Below, piece after piece: positions 52,003 through 54,490 of a DNA stretch of 54,490 bases. How positions within the stretch are numbered: position 1 is the stretch's first letter; the number at the start of each line of letters is the position of its first letter. The translations under genes and the position numbers were made by a program. The notes beneath the pieces are model-generated. The model saw nothing but the letters and a program-made list of their open reading frames with translations. It searched no databases and had not been told where the DNA came from. Location of the stretch: assembly GCF_008370685.1 (NCBI RefSeq), contig NZ_VTZU01000046.1:1-54490 (forward strand). The letters run 5' to 3'. The stretch is from Aquimarina sp. RZ0 (GTDB taxonomy: Bacteria > Bacteroidota > Bacteroidia > Flavobacteriales > Flavobacteriaceae).

Positions 52003-54309
52003 ATGCCTTTTACTATTTTCAGAAGCAACTGTTGTTTACAACTAATTCTATGCTTTATAGTATTTTCATGTTCTGAAACTAAAAATAAAAAAGAGAACGT
52101 ACCAGAAAAAATAGTACGGGACAGTAACATAAAAGACTATACGTACTATGTAAATCCATTTATAGGAACCTCCAATTTTGGAGCAACAAATCCAGGTTCT
52201 ATAGCTGTACGTGGCATGGTAAGTGTATCCCCATTTAATGTAGCAGGAAAGCAAAATTTACCATTAGAAAAAGACAGTCGCTGGCTGTCTACACCATATA
52301 TTTATGAAAATAAATTCTTAACAGGATTCAGTCATATTAATCTAAGTGGAGTAGGGTGTCCGGATTTGGGAGTTATTTTGGCAATGCCAACAACAGGAGT
52401 AATAGAAACGGATCATTCACGATATGGGTCAACATATGCCGATGAAGTATCAAAAGTTGGGTATTATTCAACTATGTTGGATAAGTACCAGATAAAGGTA
52501 GAAACAACTGCTAGCACCAGAGTAGGGATAAGTACGTATTCTTTTCCAGAAGGAGATGCTAATATTCTCCTTAATTTGGGATTAGGGCTGACCAATGAAC
52601 AAGGTGGAATTATAAAAGTAATTTCTCCTACAGAAATAGAAGGAACTCGAACCGTAGGATCCTTTTGTTACTATAAACCAGAAGAAACGTATCCAGTATA
52701 TTTTGTTGCAAAATTCTCAAAACCTGCAGATGAATTTGGTATCTGGGAGAAGCCAAAAAAATACAAAGGTGTAGAAGCTGAATGGATGAAACACTATAAT
52801 GGGAAGTTTAGAATCAAAAAAGAATATACAAAAGAAGTTATAGGTGATAGTATTGGTGCATATATGAGATACCATTTTAAGACTCCCACACAAGTAGAAA
52901 TGAAAATAGGAGTGTCTTATGTAAGTATAGCAAATGCTCGTGAGAATCTGGAAAAAGAAACCGCCAATAAATCGTTTGATCAAATACAAAAGGAAACTAA
53001 AGAAAACTGGAATCAATATTTATCAAGAATACAAGTAGAAGGTGGTAAAGAGGAGGATAGAGTAAAATTCTATACAGCCTTATATCACACCTTGATACAT
53101 CCAAATGTGCTAAATGATGTAAATGGAGAATACCCAAAAATGAAAACACGGGAAACCCTAAAAACAAGTGATACGCGGTACACCGTTTTCTCACTATGGG
53201 ATACCTATAGGAATTTACATCAGCTAATGACCTTGGTCTATCCAAAACAGCAATCTGATATGATTAAAAGTATGTTGCAGATTTATGATGAAACCGGATG
53301 GCTTCCTAAGTGGGAGTTAAATGCAACAGAAACCACAACCATGGTTGGAGATCCTGCGGGAATAGTTATAACAGATAGTTATCTCAAAGGGATACGAGAT
53401 TTTGATATTAGAAAAGCCTATGAAGCTATGATCAAAAGTGCTGATCAACTTGATAATAATCCACTGCGTCCTGGAATAAAAGAGTATATAGAAAAAGGAT
53501 ACCTCACTACAAAGACAACTCCTAGTGGAGCTGTATCTACCACACAGGAATATAATATTAGTGATTTTTCTATTGCGCAATTAGCAAAAGAACTAGGAAA
53601 AGAGTCAGATTATCAGCGTTTTATAAAAAGATCAATATCATATCGAAAACTCTTTGATACAGAATTTAACTTACTAAGACCTAAGAATGAAGATGGAAAT
53701 TGGTTAACTCCATATAACCCGAATACAGGTGCAAATTTTGTAAAGAACCCTGGTTTTATAGAGGGGAATGCCTGGCAATATACATTTATGGTGCCACACG
53801 ACATCAAAGGCCTAAAAGAGCTTATGGGGGGCGATCAGCCTTTTAGAGATCAATTACAGAAAGTATTTGATACTAAACAATATGACATGGCGAATGAGCC
53901 TGATATGGGATATCCTTTTCTATTTAATTATATCAAAGGAGAAGAATGGAAAACCCAAAAAACAGTAGATGATTTATTAGCAACATATTATAAAAACTCA
54001 CCAGATGGATTGCCGGGCAATGATGACACAGGTACTATGTCTGCCTGGGCAATATTTTCTATGATTGGGATCTATCCATTGTCACCGGGAGCGCCAGTAT
54101 ATACGTTTAGTAAACCTAAGTTCAAAAAAATAATAATTCATCTGGATCCTGATTATTATCAGAATGACAAATTAGTAATTACGACTGATCAGACGAATAC
54201 TACAAAATTTATTGATGCAGTAAAAATCAATGATGAAGTGTATGACAGTTTTTTTATTACTCATGAACAATTAATACAGTCAAAAAAAATAAGTTTTTAT
54301 TTAAAATAA
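52003..54309 (+). CDS. GH92 family protein, divergent subfamily (copy 4)
   Basis: The 768-residue protein has a lipoprotein signal (ILCFIVFSC). It keeps the GH92 frame (NPFIGTSNFGATNPGSIAVRGM in part; ELNATETTTMVGDPAGIVI; GLPGNDDTGTMSAWAIFSMIG) but has ANEPDMGYPFLFN for HGNEPSHH: the acid Glu632 remains while the following His pair is lost. Such changes are typical of GH92 subgroups with other linkage preference (e.g. alpha-1,4 or phosphate-containing substrates). Last gene of the operon in this window; no clear terminator follows. Confidence 0.92.
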   Translation: MPFTIFRSNCCLQLILCFIVFSCSETKNKKENVPEKIVRDSNIKDYTYYVNPFIGTSNFGATNPGSIAVRGMVSVSPFNVAGKQNLPLEKDSRWLSTPYIYENKFLTGFSHINLSGVGCPDLGVILAMPTTGVIETDHSRYGSTYADEVSKVGYYSTMLDKYQIKVETTASTRVGISTYSFPEGDANILLNLGLGLTNEQGGIIKVISPTEIEGTRTVGSFCYYKPEETYPVYFVAKFSKPADEFGIWEKPKKYKGVEAEWMKHYNGKFRIKKEYTKEVIGDSIGAYMRYHFKTPTQVEMKIGVSYVSIANARENLEKETANKSFDQIQKETKENWNQYLSRIQVEGGKEEDRVKFYTALYHTLIHPNVLNDVNGEYPKMKTRETLKTSDTRYTVFSLWDTYRNLHQLMTLVYPKQQSDMIKSMLQIYDETGWLPKWELNATETTTMVGDPAGIVITDSYLKGIRDFDIRKAYEAMIKSADQLDNNPLRPGIKEYIEKGYLTTKTTPSGAVSTTQEYNISDFSIAQLAKELGKESDYQRFIKRSISYRKLFDTEFNLLRPKNEDGNWLTPYNPNTGANFVKNPGFIEGNAWQYTFMVPHDIKGLKELMGGDQPFRDQLQKVFDTKQYDMANEPDMGYPFLFNYIKGEEWKTQKTVDDLLATYYKNSPDGLPGNDDTGTMSAWAIFSMIGIYPLSPGAPVYTFSKPKFKKIIIHLDPDYYQNDKLVITTDQTNTTKFIDAVKINDEVYDSFFITHEQLIQSKKISFYLK

Positions 54310-54366
54310 CTCATCCGGCTTTACCCTATATGTACTTAATGATAAATACGCCAGCCAGACTGGTTA

Positions 54367-54490
54367 TAATACGATTTACGAATAAAAATTTCGCATCTAA
54401 TGACATTCTTTTTCTACTATATTTTCTTCATAAAATGAAACAATAGCTATGGCTATTCTTTAATTTGATTCATCAATCTAGCGAAAAATC
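54367..54490. repeat. Diverged MITE-like element, cut by window end
   Basis: ATACGATTTACGAATAAAAA followed by TTTCGCAT matches the terminal inverted repeat of the 165-bp element, and AATAGCTATGGCTATTCTTT corresponds to its palindromic core, but the sequence between has drifted. The far end lies outside the window. Confidence 0.6.

Overview
The window is AT-rich DNA from a member of the Bacteroidota, most likely a marine Flavobacteriaceae (an Aquimarina-like genome would fit, but nothing here fixes the genus). The support is: T9SS C-terminal sorting domains, TonB-dependent receptors with an N-terminal carboxypeptidase-regulatory-like domain, many lipoproteins with short lipoboxes, LytTR/His_kinase and AraC regulators with membrane domains, A-rich start regions, and GH92/GH130 sugar enzymes.

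Layout. 1-5.3 kb: a partial unknown gene at the left edge, a frameshifted tyrosine recombinase, a YHS-domain protein, six ~237-bp tandem repeats that each carry an intrinsic-terminator-like hairpin, a LuxE-like acyl-protein synthetase and a tiny T9SS protein. 5.5-8.2 kb: a MATE exporter, then two unannotated 32-codon genes with the same C-terminal motif, each followed by a matching hairpin terminator, and a small lipoprotein. 8.5-18.9 kb: two copies of a two-gene unit (TonB-dependent receptor plus beta-helix-like lipoprotein). 19.5-24.7 kb: a MORN-like secreted protein, a PiT phosphate transporter fused to a PhoU-like domain, and a PhoB/PhoR-like two-component pair. Phased 11-bp direct repeats (TAACATT-N4) resembling Pho boxes lie upstream of the phosphate transporter, the MORN gene and, in weaker form, both receptor units. 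This suggests 8.5-24.7 kb is a phosphate-starvation neighbourhood. 24.6-33.7 kb: housekeeping and miscellaneous genes (glycosyltransferase, TrmB, LysE-type exporter, Cys-less alkyltransferase-like protein, Mrp, NifU, acyltransferase, AraC regulator, metallophosphoesterase).

34.4-54.3 kb: a LytS/LytTR-type two-component system divergent from a long, tightly packed operon: four GH92 alpha-mannosidases, a sodium:solute symporter, a GH18-like multidomain T9SS protein, a GH130 phosphorylase, a CBM9-like protein, a GHL10-like lipoprotein and a glycosylasparaginase. Together these could dismantle high-mannose N-glycans down to the asparagine linkage: the GH18-like protein would cut the chitobiose core, the GH92 enzymes remove alpha-mannose, GH130 phosphorolyses Man-beta-1,4-GlcNAc in the cytoplasm, and the asparaginase frees GlcNAc from Asn. 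No SusC/SusD pair is present inside the window; the symporter may do the inner-membrane uptake. One GH92 has Gln at the expected catalytic-acid position, as reported for mannose-1-phosphate-uncapping enzymes.

Non-coding repeats are frequent. A ~165-bp MITE-like element with terminal inverted repeats occurs three times nearly intact (14.5, 31.2, 34.2 kb) and in diverged form at 54.4 kb; a 140-bp element with perfect 15-bp inverted ends lies at 31.3 kb; and pieces of a third family carry CTCAAATGAAATTACCTA. No tRNA, rRNA or CRISPR array was seen.
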